64,000 bases of DNA from AP-15 sp963747735. Lineage in GTDB: Bacteria; Pseudomonadota; Alphaproteobacteria; ATCC43930; CGMCC-115725. The DNA lies in NCBI GenBank assembly GCA_963747735.1, contig CAVVGE010000018.1:6895-70894 (forward strand), given 5' to 3'. Made by a program: the position numbers and the translations under genes. How positions within the stretch are numbered: position 1 is the first letter of the stretch; each line of letters opens with the position of its first letter. A model generated the notes under the pieces. It searched no databases. It saw only the letters and a list, made by a program, of their open reading frames with translations, and was not told the DNA's origin. Positions 1 through 6,862 of the stretch are shown piece by piece.

Positions 1-848
1 CGCTACAGTCTTTGGCTGCGATTACGGTATCCTGTTTAGGATCAGGGTTTGGTTTGTAGTTATGTTGGTGGGGCTCGTTTTCGATCCCCAAGGGGATCGT
101 TTTAACACCCAACAACAAGCTCTCGAGCCGCTCGCGCGCCGCCTGCTGCCGGCGTTCGAGGCTCTCGACCCCGGCCGCCATCTCGTCGGGGCGCTCCACC
201 GCCCGCAGCGCGCGCACCAGAGCCCGCGTTTCGCGGGCCAGGGTCTGCCACTCGGCACCGTCAAACCCGTATTCCTGGGCGGTCTCCAGGAGCTGGATGA
301 TGGCCTTGCGGGCGATCGTCGCCCGCCGGCGCAGGCGCCCCATCAGGAGGCGTTCCGCCCTCGCCTCCTCCGCCAGCCTCACGAATTCGGCGTGGCGCAG
401 CGCAATCGGCGACAGGTCGAAGCCGTAGGCCTCGACGATTCGTCCCGCCGGGGTCGCGGCGGCCGTAACGCTTGCCGTTCGGGCTGTCCTTCATCGTCAC
501 CAGGCCCGCCTCGATCAGCGCGCGGGTGAGCCGCTTCGCCTGGGGCTCCGACAGGCCGAGGGCCTCCTGCTGCATCAGCGCCGACGGCCAGACGATCGGC
601 CGGCGGTCCTTTTCCCAATCCTGCGGCTGCGTGAAGCGGAACAGCCAGTCGACCGCATGCACCAGCCGCGGCGCGATACCGAGCCGCGGCGCCGCGGCCT
701 TGAGTGCGGCGAGCAACTGTCCCGACGACGTTACCCCCTCGGGCAGGCCGGCAAAGCCTGCCGCCGTGCGGTCGGCTTTCAGCAGCCCCGGCGTCAGCCG
801 CCGGAAGCCGGTCGGGACATGGGCAGAGCTTCCCCCGTGGCGCCCCAT
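1..848 (-). pseudogene. repC: RepC-type replication initiator, frameshifted and cut by the window edge
   Basis: RepC starts replication of repABC-type replicons from an origin within its own gene (family knowledge). The reading begins at 848, and the first 130 or so residues carry the N-terminal signature: LLAALKAAAPRLG, HAVDWLFRFTQPQDW, WPSALMQQEALGLS and MKDSPNGKRYGRRDP. At about 445 one extra G in a GGCGGG run shifts the frame. Skipping it restores RIVEAYGFDLSPIALRH, an arginine-rich middle, and NYKPNPDPKQDTV at the left edge. The C-terminal DNA-binding part lies outside the window. It is either a true pseudogene or an uncorrected base. The candidate counter-transcribed RNA just upstream supports the RepC call. 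Confidence 0.85.
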
Positions 849-937
849 GGGCGCAATCCTCTGTCATCGTGATCCCCCACTATGGTCGGATCGCGACGGG
901 CAAACCTCTCCCCGTTAGCGGAAACGGCAATTCCCGC

Positions 938-967
938 TTGACAGAGACGGCGGCTATTGGCTACGAT
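938..967 (+). promoter_or_regulatory. Sigma-70-like promoter opposite repC
   Basis: A consensus -35 box TTGACA (938-943), an 18-nt spacer and a -10-like TACGAT (962-967) sit on the plus strand, opposite to repC and the par genes. The predicted transcript would start near 974 and run into the hairpin at 1019-1046. No coding sequence begins downstream, so the promoter is best explained by a short RNA. Confidence 0.55.
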
Positions 968-973
968 GGGGGC

Positions 974-1050
974 GGTTAGGTACCCCAACGGTCGCCTAAA
1001 AGGCCCGTCGTGAGTTTTGAAAGCCCGCCCGGCAAGGCGGGCTTTCGGGT
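974..1050 (+). ncRNA. Candidate counter-transcribed (inc) RNA of the RepC replicon
   Basis: Between the partition genes and repC, repABC plasmids usually encode a short antisense RNA that limits RepC synthesis (family knowledge). Here the same gap holds a plus-strand promoter, about 75 nt of sequence containing a short TTAGG/CCTAA stem, and an 11-bp GC-rich hairpin, all opposite to repC. Position, strand, size and terminator fit. The RNA itself is inferred and has no sequence-family match that I can confirm. Confidence 0.5.
1019..1046 (+). terminator. Strong hairpin terminator
   Basis: GAAAGCCCGCC (1019-1029) and GGCGGGCTTTC (1036-1046) form a perfect 11-bp stem with a 6-nt loop, followed on the plus strand by GGGTTTCT. 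It would end the predicted plus-strand RNA. It also lies 12 bp past the stop of the minus-strand 69-residue gene and could serve that side too, but the T-run is better on the plus strand. Confidence 0.6.
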
Positions 1051-1057
1051 TTCTGGG

Positions 1058-1267
1058 CTATTGCTGCTGTATAACTTTCCTCCCGACCTCGATCAGTTGT
1101 TCCAACACCTGGCCGCGATTGCGCAGGCCCTGGCGTTCCTTGAGCCCGTCAAGGAATGCGACGGTCTCGGATGGCAGATCGGCGATGAACTGGAGGCGGC
1201 CTCTGGCAGCAATCCGGCGCCGATAGGCGCGATGCTTGTCGACGGCGATGTCGGCTGCGGGATTCAT
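1058..1267 (-). CDS. Small ribbon-helix-helix-like protein
   Basis: A 69-residue protein with a basic N-terminus (HRAYRRRIAARGR) followed by a strand-helix-helix pattern, LQFIADLPSETVAFLDGLKERQGLRNRGQVLEQLIEVG, which I write here as two halves: LQFIADLPSETVAFLDGL and the helix pair after it. This fits the Arc/MetJ-type fold used by small partition and copy-number repressors. It lies between repC and the parA pair, where repABC plasmids place regulatory elements. A role as repressor or partition protein is inference. The exact family is not identified. Confidence 0.5.
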   Translation of the reverse strand: MNPAADIAVDKHRAYRRRIAARGRLQFIADLPSETVAFLDGLKERQGLRNRGQVLEQLIEVGRKVIQQQ

Positions 1268-1444
1268 GCCTGCCCCCAGAGTCGCTAGCTACGCCAGACT
1301 TATAGACTAAATCTGGTGGGGGATCATGCAGAAGAGGCTAGCTCAGGCGCTTAGCCTCTGAATTCATTGAATATCTGCGACCGTTTTACTCTCGGGAACG
1401 TATACGGGTCGAGGGAGGGTATCGCAGCCGAACGGCAAATCGCG

Positions 1445-1774
1445 CTAATCACCGCGCTGGCGTCGGTAGGCCTGGAAGGAGAGGCGGAGGAGCTCGTTGA
1501 GCTTTAGGTCGTGCGTGGCGGCGTAAGTTCGGAATTCCCGCCGGAACGAGGGCGCGATGCGAAAATTGAGCGGGGCGAGGTTGGGCTCATGCGCCTGCGG
1601 CTCGGGAACCGCCCGGCTTCGCGTCGATCTGGCGACCGCTTTGGGCGCTTCCGGTGTGGTCTCCGCCGCCGCGGCCGGCGGAACCCCTGCCCGCCCCGGC
1701 ATGTCCGGCGACGGAGAAGCAGCACCCTTGATGGCAACGAGATTGGCGGAGAGCTCGGCGGGTTTGGTTTTCAT
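1445..1774 (-). CDS. Small basic partner protein of ParA (putative centromere-binding protein)
   Basis: A 109-residue protein whose start overlaps the stop of parA (ATGA at 1771-1774), so the two are translationally coupled. The first 60 residues are a low-complexity Ala/Pro linker. The last 45 (LNFRIAPSFRREFRTYAA, HDLKLNELLRLSFQAY) resemble the strand-helix-helix core of ribbon-helix-helix proteins. Small ParA partners with this fold bind centromere-like repeats in type Ib partition systems (family knowledge). Coupling to parA and the absence of a full RepB here make it the best candidate for the adaptor. Function is inferred. Confidence 0.55.
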   Translation of the reverse strand: MKTKPAELSANLVAIKGAASPSPDMPGRAGVPPAAAAETTPEAPKAVARSTRSRAVPEPQAHEPNLAPLNFRIAPSFRREFRTYAATHDLKLNELLRLSFQAYRRQRGD

Positions 1775-2421
1775 GCGACGGCTCTCTTTCTTGCTTTCGT
1801 GCTATTTGTTATTTGTGCCTTGAGAAACCCCCAGAGTTCCGCCATTTCCGCGGCGCTGCGGCCGCGAGGGTCGATCTCCTGCACGGTGCGGCCGTCGATC
1901 ATCGAGCCCGCATAGTCCACTCGGTCGTGCACGATCACCGGCGCCACCCTTCCGTGAGCGGATAAGGCCGCCATGGCCTGCACGGTGAGCCGCGTGTTTG
2001 GTTTCGCCTGGGTGACGGCGAACACGAAAGGCTTGCCGGCATTCTGCACCAGCGAAACAGTGCTGCCGACCGCGCGCAAATCATGCGGGCTTGGCCGGGT
2101 CGGGATCAGCACGAGGTCGGCCGACATCACCACGGCGCCGATCGCTTCGGTAATCGCCGGCGGCGTATCGACCATGGCCACGCTATAGCCAGCCTTGCCG
2201 AGCAGAGTGAGTTTCTCCGGCAGCTCGGTAATGGTCATGGGCGCGAGCCGAGGTAATTCGGCCTTACGCACGTTCCACCAGGCCGAGAGCGAGCCCTGCG
2301 GATCGGTGTCGATGAGCACTGCTGGACCGTGGCCGGCGGCTTCAGCGGCAACGGCGAGATGCGCGGCGAGGGTGGTTTTCCCTGCCCCGCCCTTCTGGCT
2401 TGCTAGCACGATGACGTACAT
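1771..2421 (-). CDS. parA: ParA-family partition ATPase
   Basis: A deviant-Walker ATPase that moves plasmid copies by dynamic binding to the nucleoid (family knowledge). The chosen ATG at 2421 gives MYVIVLASQKGGAGKTT, placing the KGGAGKTT box at residues 10-17, as in short ParA/MinD proteins. An upstream ATG at 2505 would add 28 unlikely residues. The DTDPQGSL and VAMVDTPP motifs follow. Length (216 aa) fits the small type Ib ParAs that lack the N-terminal helix-turn-helix of RepA. It is coupled by ATGA to the downstream small protein. CACGAA-type repeats lie just upstream. Confidence 0.9.
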   Translation of the reverse strand: MYVIVLASQKGGAGKTTLAAHLAVAAEAAGHGPAVLIDTDPQGSLSAWWNVRKAELPRLAPMTITELPEKLTLLGKAGYSVAMVDTPPAITEAIGAVVMSADLVLIPTRPSPHDLRAVGSTVSLVQNAGKPFVFAVTQAKPNTRLTVQAMAALSAHGRVAPVIVHDRVDYAGSMIDGRTVQEIDPRGRSAAEMAELWGFLKAQITNSTKARKRAVA

Positions 2422-2454
2422 TTTGGATTTCTGGCTCGCGTCTTTCCTGTCAAT

Positions 2455-2625
2455 TGAGTTTAGCAGAAAGCACGAAAACACGAAATAGGAGACCGTCGAT
2501 CGCAAAGCCCACCGCGTCCCTTATTCATCTGGCTTTCTGGTTTTCGTTCATACATGATTACCAAAATTCACGTATGCACGAATAGCCGGATGCGTGCTTG
2601 CTGCCTTGCACGAAAGCACAATCTA
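2455..2625. repeat. Cluster of CACGAA-type motifs upstream of parA
   Basis: Within about 170 bp directly upstream of the parA start the hexamer CACGAA or CACGAAA occurs four times on the plus strand (near 2469, 2476, 2575 and 2606), plus a reverse-strand TTTCGT near 2542. The stretch is AT-richer than its neighbours. Such short repeats beside a ParA/RHH pair are typical of a centromere (parS) or autoregulatory operator. That role is inference. The remaining 2626-2872 holds no gene that I recognise. Confidence 0.35.
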
Positions 2626-2872
2626 CAAGAAGGAGATGTCGCCGGCTTGCTGCTGTCAAAGAACAAGGCATTGATCGTGCTCGTCATTCGCTGCGGCGTA
2701 GGTGCGCGCGGATCAAGGCCCCGCCAAACGGCCCGCCTGCGCGCCTCGCCGCTTGCTGGCCGGGAATATCGATCGCATCGCCATTGGACCGACAAACGGA
2801 GGAGGGGAGGGGCGTTCCCCTGCACCCCGAGCAATGCCCCGCCACGGGCGATCCCGCGGCGGGGCATCGCCG

Positions 2873-3202
2873 TCAGCGGTCGCGCGGCTCCCAGAGCACG
2901 ATGTGGGTGGCGCCATCCTCGGCCGGGTGGTCGAGCTTGACGAGCCGGCAGCGTAGCCAGTTCGACCCAAATTCGGGACAGCCCAGTTTAAGATTCACGT
3001 AGGTCTCGCCGCTCGATTTGGCGATTTGGCTCCAGCCGGCGCCGATCTCGTAGCGCTGCCCGGCATAGACCCGGTAGTCGGGGCTGTTCTCGGAGGTCTT
3101 GTCGACCGGGACGATGGTCAGTGCCGCGCTAACGTTGAGGGTCTTCAAGGTTCCGGCGAAACCGGCCGGCGACTGGGTGAAGGTGCCGAGGGTGATGGCC
3201 AT
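2873..3202 (-). CDS. DUF736 family protein
   Basis: A 109-residue member of DUF736, a family found almost only on alphaproteobacterial plasmids and integrative elements beside conjugation and replication genes (family knowledge; no biochemical function known to me). The ATG at 3202 follows a GGAGGAG ribosome site and gives MAITLGTFTQSPAGFAGTLKTL, shown here only as its first part MAITLGTFTQSPAGFAG. The typical DYRVYAGQRYEIGAGW core and LVKLDHP tail are present and the frame is open. An upstream extension to 3643 is arginine-rich noise. A long structured leader precedes it. Confidence 0.85.
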   Translation of the reverse strand: MAITLGTFTQSPAGFAGTLKTLNVSAALTIVPVDKTSENSPDYRVYAGQRYEIGAGWSQIAKSSGETYVNLKLGCPEFGSNWLRCRLVKLDHPAEDGATHIVLWEPRDR

Positions 3203-3326
3203 GAGTCTCTCCTCCGGTGGCTCGCAGGGGCCGTCCCTGCGATGTCCCGACGCAGGGAGACCGCAAAGGCGACGCCGACACCGCGAGCCTCGGGGAGCGG
3301 CCGAAGCGCAGCGGAGGACCTCGGGA

Positions 3327-3393
3327 GGGACAAGAATTTGCAGCGCAGCGGCCGCGAGGAGGCCGGCTTGCCGGCCGGGGAAATTCTTGTCCC
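3327..3393. repeat. Long inverted repeat in the DUF736 leader
   Basis: GGGACAAGAATTT (3327-3339) is exactly complementary to AAATTCTTGTCCC (3381-3393). The 41-nt loop itself contains GGCCGG-CTTG-CCGGCC (3361-3376). It lies in the long untranslated region 5' of DUF736 (3203-3734), where I see no gene. An AGCGCAGCGGAGGA motif beside it recurs in the leader of the SLOG gene near 5548. It may be an attenuator or a dispersed palindrome. Confidence 0.6.
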
Positions 3394-3734
3394 GCAGAGG
3401 TTGGCGGCGGCGCCGGCGGGATCCAGCGATCAGGGGAACATGCAGGAACGGGTTTGCGGGACCCAGGAGGAAGAAAGCACGCAGCGCATGCGCTCGGGTA
3501 TTCACTCGCCGCCTGCCGGCTGGGACCTTGAAGGTCATCAAAACCACGCGTATCGACCGGAGGCGAGGCGACCGACGACGACCGGCGGCAACCGATTTGG
3601 TCAGAGACGGGAATCGAAAGTCGGGCGAAGGCCCGTGTGCCAATCGGCGAGACCGATCAGGATCAATCGCATCCGCTTTACGGGGCTACCGGGGGATTGC
3701 GCCGCTGCCGCTTCTCCAGGCCGTTTGACAGACG

Positions 3735-4313
3735 CTAAGGGTGGGCGATCGCCAGTCGCTCCTGGAAATATCGCTCGTAGGCGGCCGCGAAAGCTGGGTC
3801 GTCCCGCACGAACAAGGCGTTCTCGGCGTTGCGGCGCTCGGCGCTGTAAGTGAGATTGTAGCTGCCGGTCTCGACGACCGGGTCCGGGCCGTCGGGATCG
3901 ATGACGATCGTCTTGTTGTGGGCGATCCGGGGCTGATCGTCAAACATGACCTCCATCCCCGCTTGCGCCAACTCGGGGGCGACCAAGTCAGGGTCGTGGC
4001 GTTGGCGCTTGTCGAGAAGCACGATGACTTCGAGGCCGCGGCGACGGGCGTCCGCCAAGGCGCGGGCGATATCTCTGTCGGTGAAAAAATAGGCTTGCAA
4101 ATGGACCCGCCGGGTGGCGGCGTTGATCGCCCGCTCGATCAGCGCTTCGCAGTTGTCGCCGGGCGTGAAGCATGTCTGATAGGTCGCGCGCGCCGCAAAA
4201 TGCGGTTGGTCGTCGCCAGACGATCCGTGCGCGGTTGAAACCGACAGAGCGATCACCAGGGACCCGAGCACCACAAGGTTCTTCACTCGCTTAACCTCCA
4301 AGAGGATGGCCAT
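3735..4313 (-). CDS. Exported phospholipase D-like nuclease (Nuc type)
   Basis: A 192-residue protein with an N-terminal hydrophobic signal (NLVVLGSLVIALSVSTAHG) followed by one PLD-family domain. The HKD signature reads IAHNKTIVIDPDG and the downstream GSYNLT supplies the conserved Asn. One HKD copy and a signal peptide match the Nuc endonucleases of conjugative plasmids, which dimerise to form one active site in the periplasm (family knowledge). The gene is intact. It sits between DUF736 and the SLOG gene on the same strand, with long gaps, so it may be a separate transcription unit. The gap 4314-4476 holds nothing recognisable. Confidence 0.85.
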   Translation of the reverse strand: MAILLEVKRVKNLVVLGSLVIALSVSTAHGSSGDDQPHFAARATYQTCFTPGDNCEALIERAINAATRRVHLQAYFFTDRDIARALADARRRGLEVIVLLDKRQRHDPDLVAPELAQAGMEVMFDDQPRIAHNKTIVIDPDGPDPVVETGSYNLTYSAERRNAENALFVRDDPAFAAAYERYFQERLAIAHP

Positions 4314-4476
4314 CGTACATAATCTTTCTTACCGATTAGCTTCCGATTGGCATGGAAGGGCGAGCGGCGTGGCTCGCGGGGGCGCGTGACCGTGAGAAGC
4401 CGGGGGTGGAGAAATGGCGCTCGCGCGGCTGGACGTCTCCAACAGCCGGGGCAGGGCCTTGCAGTGAAACGGCGCC

Positions 4477-5448
4477 TCAGGCGCCGTCCTCGATCTTCGG
4501 CTCATCGGTGAATTTCCACACCGGAATCCCGAGGCTTTTCGCCTTGTCGGCGAGGTTGGCAGCGATACCGGAACCGGGGAAGACGACGACGCCGATCGGC
4601 AGGGCTTCGAGCATCCGGTCGTTGCGCTTGAAGGGTGCGGCGTTGCGGTGCCGGGTCCAGTCGGGTTTGAAGACGATCTGCGGGACCTTGCGATTGTCGG
4701 CCCAGCAGGCGGCGATGCGCTCGGCGCCTTTTGGTGAGCCGCCGTGCAGCAGCACCATGTCGGGGTGCTTCAAATGCACTTTGTCGAGCGCCGCCCAGAT
4801 GCGGGTGTGATCGTTGCAATCGGCGCCGCCGGTAAAGGCGATGCGCGGGCCGGAAGGGGCGAGGGTTTGCGTGTCGGCATGGCGGCGGGCGGCGATGAAG
4901 TCGCGGCTGTCGATCAGGGCTGCGGTCAATGCGCGGCGGTTGACCATTGAGCCGGTGCGCGGGCGCCAGGCGGAGCCGGTCGCGGCCTCGAACAATTCGG
5001 CGGCGTGGTCGCGGAAGAACTCGAAGGCGTTGCGCCGCTCGATCAGGCTCTGGCCCTGGCCGGTCAGGCGTTCGAGCTCGACCGATTTGACCTCGGAGCC
5101 GTCCTGCTCGGCTTGGCCGCGGCGCTGTGCCGTTTCGTTGCGGTCGAGCTCGGCTTCGATGCGGTCGATCTTGCGGTGGAAGAGGTTGACGAACGACCAC
5201 AGGAGATCGGCGAGGTCGTCTTCGAGGCGGGTGCCGGTCAGCATCGCGTCGAGCGCCTCGACGGCGGCGTCGAGATGACGTTGAGCGGTGTCGGGCTCCG
5301 GCAATGGCCGGGGATCGGGCTCGTCCTGGCCCGGGCGGTAGCCGTAGAGCGCCAGCTCGTCGAGGAGATGCGCGGTCGGCGAGGAGGCGTGGCGTTCGTC
5401 CGGATCATCGGTGGCGGGGAAGGGGAGGGGGCTCGGGTCGTGCGTCAT
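4477..5448 (-). CDS. SLOG-family (DUF2493/YspA-like) protein
   Basis: A 323-residue protein. The C-terminal third carries the nucleotide-binding SLOG fold: IAFTGGADCNDHTRIWAAL (strand plus glycine loop), VLLHGGSPKGAERIAACWA, and VVVFPGSGIAANLADKAKS. The N-terminal 200 residues are acidic and helical and may be a partner-binding region. The family is part of the common alphaproteobacterial plasmid module with DUF736, toprim, helicase and ParB genes. SLOG proteins sense or process nucleotides (family knowledge), but a plasmid role is unproven. The open frame is intact, unlike most neighbours. Confidence 0.8.
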   Translation of the reverse strand: MTHDPSPLPFPATDDPDERHASSPTAHLLDELALYGYRPGQDEPDPRPLPEPDTAQRHLDAAVEALDAMLTGTRLEDDLADLLWSFVNLFHRKIDRIEAELDRNETAQRRGQAEQDGSEVKSVELERLTGQGQSLIERRNAFEFFRDHAAELFEAATGSAWRPRTGSMVNRRALTAALIDSRDFIAARRHADTQTLAPSGPRIAFTGGADCNDHTRIWAALDKVHLKHPDMVLLHGGSPKGAERIAACWADNRKVPQIVFKPDWTRHRNAAPFKRNDRMLEALPIGVVVFPGSGIAANLADKAKSLGIPVWKFTDEPKIEDGA

Positions 5449-5774
5449 CGCGGGTGCCTTTCTGCCGGAGGATCGGCCGCGCCGTCGCGGCCTTCACGGC
5501 GATCCCAAGGCCGGGGCCGGAGCGGGGTTGCACCTGCAAAGGCCGCAGCGCAGCGGAGGATGGCGGGCGCCGAGCATTTTGCTTCGCGCTGCAAAGCCGG
5601 CCTTTTCTTGGGCCGGCGGCGGAAAATGGTCGGCGGCTGCCATTGCGAGCCCGGTGCGGCGCCGGCAGATCGCCGCTCGGGAAGGCCGGGGCGCGGCCCT
5701 TTCCGCAGGCCAAGGCACCCGGCGGCACGACCGGCGGTCGCCGCCCTCGTTCCGGCATGAGGCCGGGCGGCATT
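5449..5774. other. Structured leader of the SLOG gene, no gene seen
   Basis: This 326-bp stretch lies upstream of the minus-strand SLOG gene and past the stop of the toprim gene. It contains the AGCGCAGCGGAGGA motif shared with the DUF736 leader (near 5548) and several GC-rich palindromes such as GCCGGCC...GGCCGGC around 5598-5627. No convincing coding sequence was found. Confidence 0.4.
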
Positions 5775-6848
5775 TCACGCCGACGGGTGCCGCTCCTCGA
5801 TCTCGAGGCGCGCAAAGCGGGCGACATCGCCCGGGGCGAGCTGCGGGATCAGGTGCGCGAGCAGCGCCGCGGGGCCGAGGCGGCAGAGATCGGCGTTGAA
5901 GTCGCCATCGACCGGCACGAGGTCGTGCACCTCGATCCCGGCGGCTTCTCCGCGTTCGTGCAGCCGTCTCGCCGCGTGGAGCCCGGCCGCGTCGTTGTCG
6001 CGGGCAACATAGAGGCGGCGCAGAGCCCGCGTCGGATGATCCGATCCGGGGGCAGGGGAGAAATCGAGCGCGGCGAGGTGGCTGGCCGAGAGCGCGGCGA
6101 TCGTCGGCAGCGCCGGCAACACCGATTTGAGGGCGAGCATCGTCTCGATGCCTTCGCCGGCCGCGACCGTATCGGACCCAGCGCCAAAGCGCACGCCATT
6201 GCCGAGGAGACCACCGAGGGCACGGCGCGGATCGACAACCGGCGCTTTCTGCGGATACTCGCGATCGAGCCAAGTGCGCTGGATGCCGGTGATCCGGCCG
6301 CCGGGGTCGGTGACGGCGGCAAGCAGCGCCGGCCAGGCTTGGCGAGGTGCAGTCTCGGTCTCGCGGTACCAGACGCGCGGATGAAAGCGGAGAGCCACCC
6401 AATCGAGACGCCCCGTGATGCCGCGGGCGTGCAGATAGGCCTCGGCCTGGGTGCCACCAATCGGCCGCCCGGCGCGGAACAGGCGGCGCGCGGCCTCGGC
6501 AGAGTTGCTCGGCGCCGGCGGTGTCCGTGGGCTCCGCTCGGCGGACGGCAGGGCGAGAAATCGGCGCGCCTCGTCGATCGCCTCGGGCAGGCCGGGGAGG
6601 CCGCGATTGAGACGGATCAGGTCGAGGAGATCGCCATGCTCGCCGCTTGCGGCATCGCTGAATTTGCCGGCCGCACCCGGACCGTAATCGGGGCCGGTGA
6701 GCCGCACATAGAGGCTGCGGCCCGGGGTGTTGCGGACGTCGCCGGCGAGCCAGTAGCGGCCCGACCGGCGCCCGTTCGAGAGGTAATGACGGCACACCGC
6801 CTCGGCGTCGCGCGCGAGGCGGCGCGCCAGCTCGGCAGCGCCCGACAC
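5775..6848 (-). CDS. Toprim-domain protein (plasmid primase-like)
   Basis: About 357 residues. The preferred start is the GTG at 6848, which follows the stop of the upstream gene by 12 bp; the longer open frame is an arginine-rich run overlapping that gene. The N-terminus has a short zinc-ribbon-less region with YWLAGDVRNTPGRSLYVRL. The C-terminal toprim fold shows the acidic motif in VAAGEGIETMLALKSVLPA and LYVARDNDAAGLHAA (the DxD-like metal site). Related proteins occur directly downstream of methylase/helicase genes in rhizobial plasmids and may prime transferred DNA. The frame is open throughout. Confidence 0.75.
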   Translation of the reverse strand: MSGAAELARRLARDAEAVCRHYLSNGRRSGRYWLAGDVRNTPGRSLYVRLTGPDYGPGAAGKFSDAASGEHGDLLDLIRLNRGLPGLPEAIDEARRFLALPSAERSPRTPPAPSNSAEAARRLFRAGRPIGGTQAEAYLHARGITGRLDWVALRFHPRVWYRETETAPRQAWPALLAAVTDPGGRITGIQRTWLDREYPQKAPVVDPRRALGGLLGNGVRFGAGSDTVAAGEGIETMLALKSVLPALPTIAALSASHLAALDFSPAPGSDHPTRALRRLYVARDNDAAGLHAARRLHERGEAAGIEVHDLVPVDGDFNADLCRLGPAALLAHLIPQLAPGDVARFARLEIEERHPSA

Positions 6849-6862
6849 CGGACATGTCCGGA

